A DNA stretch of 64,000 bases from Oscheius onirici (taxonomy: Eukaryota > Nematoda > Chromadorea > Rhabditida > Rhabditidae): the NCBI GenBank assembly GCA_932521025.1, contig OW051471.1, forward strand, positions 1,488,001-1,552,000, read 5' to 3'. Under the pieces are notes generated by a model that saw nothing but the letters and a program-made list of their open reading frames with translations, did not search any database and was not told the origin of the DNA. Position numbers and translations under genes: made by a program. Below are positions 63,901 through 64,000 of this stretch, one piece after another (positions within the stretch are counted from its first letter, which is position 1; each line of letters starts with the position of its first letter).

Positions 63901-64000
63901 GAGAATGAACGACACTCTGAGTCCTCAGGTCCCACAACAGTAGATTGTCCGATTCTACGGTAACCAAACTCATTCCGTCCTTTGCCAAGAGTGAATTTGT
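57981..64000 (-). CDS. WD40-repeat protein, C-terminal part (5' part beyond window)
   Basis: Minus-strand exons in reading order: >64000-63889, 62254-61914, 61379-61236, 59454-59318, 59276-59176, 58237-57981 (TAA). Phases agree throughout and give 363 residues. WD-type repeats are visible: DNLLLWDLRTQSVVHSLQC, GGAVWDMKTHKFVRSL then SPDGKLGLHA, IIDMKSGNIIRTL then NFTPNGQHVLYYH, and LDGCLIGTFRPHANLTTWAC then DPSGQTMAIGGQDGSLLSVF. The ~70-residue tail has LPSRRHLAEYLHIP and ends in a basic G-rich stretch with CSLQ. Such repeats form a beta-propeller used for protein binding. The style recalls large NACHT/WD (NWD1-type, including C. elegans QUI-1) proteins, but I cannot confirm this. It converges on magi-1. 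Confidence 0.9.
59739..60439. repeat. 701-bp element with ~165-bp inverted ends
   Basis: CGGGTGGTGGACGTTCTACT and the following TTGGCTTGAAATGTCAGCTT, ACTTATGTCGCGTCGTATTC blocks recur inverted at 60260-60439. The arms include the AAAGTTGTAGAGCAGATCA hairpin-family core. The centre has a C-rich run and a (TCTA)5 tract (60064-60083). It lies in WD40-gene intron 59455-61235. Confidence 0.82.
60694..61065. repeat. TTAA-bounded MITE, copy 4
   Basis: TTAAAGGGACAGTCTCATTA and its inverse TAATGAGACTGTCCCTTTAA are exact over 20 bases. The interior is shorter than in the other copies. It is in the same WD40-gene intron as the preceding element. Confidence 0.9.
62830..63548. mobile_element. TA-flanked element with 64-bp terminal inverted repeats
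   Basis: TA then CAGGGGTGGACACTAATTAG at the left is matched by CTAATTAGTGTCCACTCCTG then TA at the right, with 62 of about 64 terminal bases inverted-identical by eye. TA flanks suggest a Tc1/mariner-type MITE. The interior (590 bp) has no transposase and contains a 19-G run at 63211-63229. In WD40-gene intron 62255-63888. Confidence 0.8.
63211..63229 (+). repeat. Homopolymer run of 19 G
   Basis: Uninterrupted G19 inside the TA-flanked element. Length is likely polymorphic and error-prone in assembly. Confidence 0.95.

Overview
The window is genomic DNA of a rhabditid nematode, most likely a Caenorhabditis-type worm. It is AT-rich, genes are split by GT..AG introns (many 38-50 nt, with TTTCAG-like acceptors), a spliced-leader-type acceptor lies just before one start codon, and small foldback elements are abundant. 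Nothing prokaryotic or viral was seen, and there is no CRISPR array, rRNA or convincing intact tRNA gene. Most open frames longer than 60 codons are noise in introns and repeats. The genes below were rebuilt exon by exon from splice sites, phase and protein-family resemblance.

Three protein genes are present. (1) Positions <1-6918, plus strand: a LAT/SLC7-type amino acid transporter, complete except for its first ~30 codons. (2) Positions 16377-56176, plus strand: an orthologue of the junctional and synaptic scaffold MAGI-1, with 22 exons in the long form, ~1020 residues and the order PDZ0, guanylate-kinase-like, WW, WW, PDZ1-5. All joins keep phase. Its introns are very large, the largest 9.3 kb, and hold most of the repeats. 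(3) Positions 57981->64000, minus strand: the C-terminal 363 codons of a WD40-repeat protein, convergent with magi-1.

Layout: 1-7 kb transporter; 7-16.3 kb gene-free DNA with C/G-run arrays, a composite repeat and tRNA-like relics; 16.4-24.6 kb magi-1 N-terminal exons (PDZ0 and GuK) with a dead non-LTR retrotransposon in antisense; 24.6-33.9 kb giant intron with hAT-type MITEs and GC-richer islands; 33.9-40.1 kb WW exons, a 1.15-kb palindrome and an internal first exon; 42-56.2 kb PDZ exons among MITEs; 56.2-64 kb magi-1 3' end and the WD40 gene.

The most useful observations are candidate alternative first exons of magi-1. The best, at 38359-38534, is an ATG-initiated 58-codon exon whose donor phase exactly fits the second half of WW2. 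It would give a ~791-residue protein with only the five C-terminal PDZ domains. Another at 18913-18948 fits the PDZ0 exon in phase and has a decayed tandem copy. The rest of the unexplained structure is a set of repeat families: two hAT MITEs with perfect 8-bp target duplications, four TTAA-bounded MITEs, a tRNA-derived SINE family, and two large palindromes, one carrying twin tRNA-like segments.
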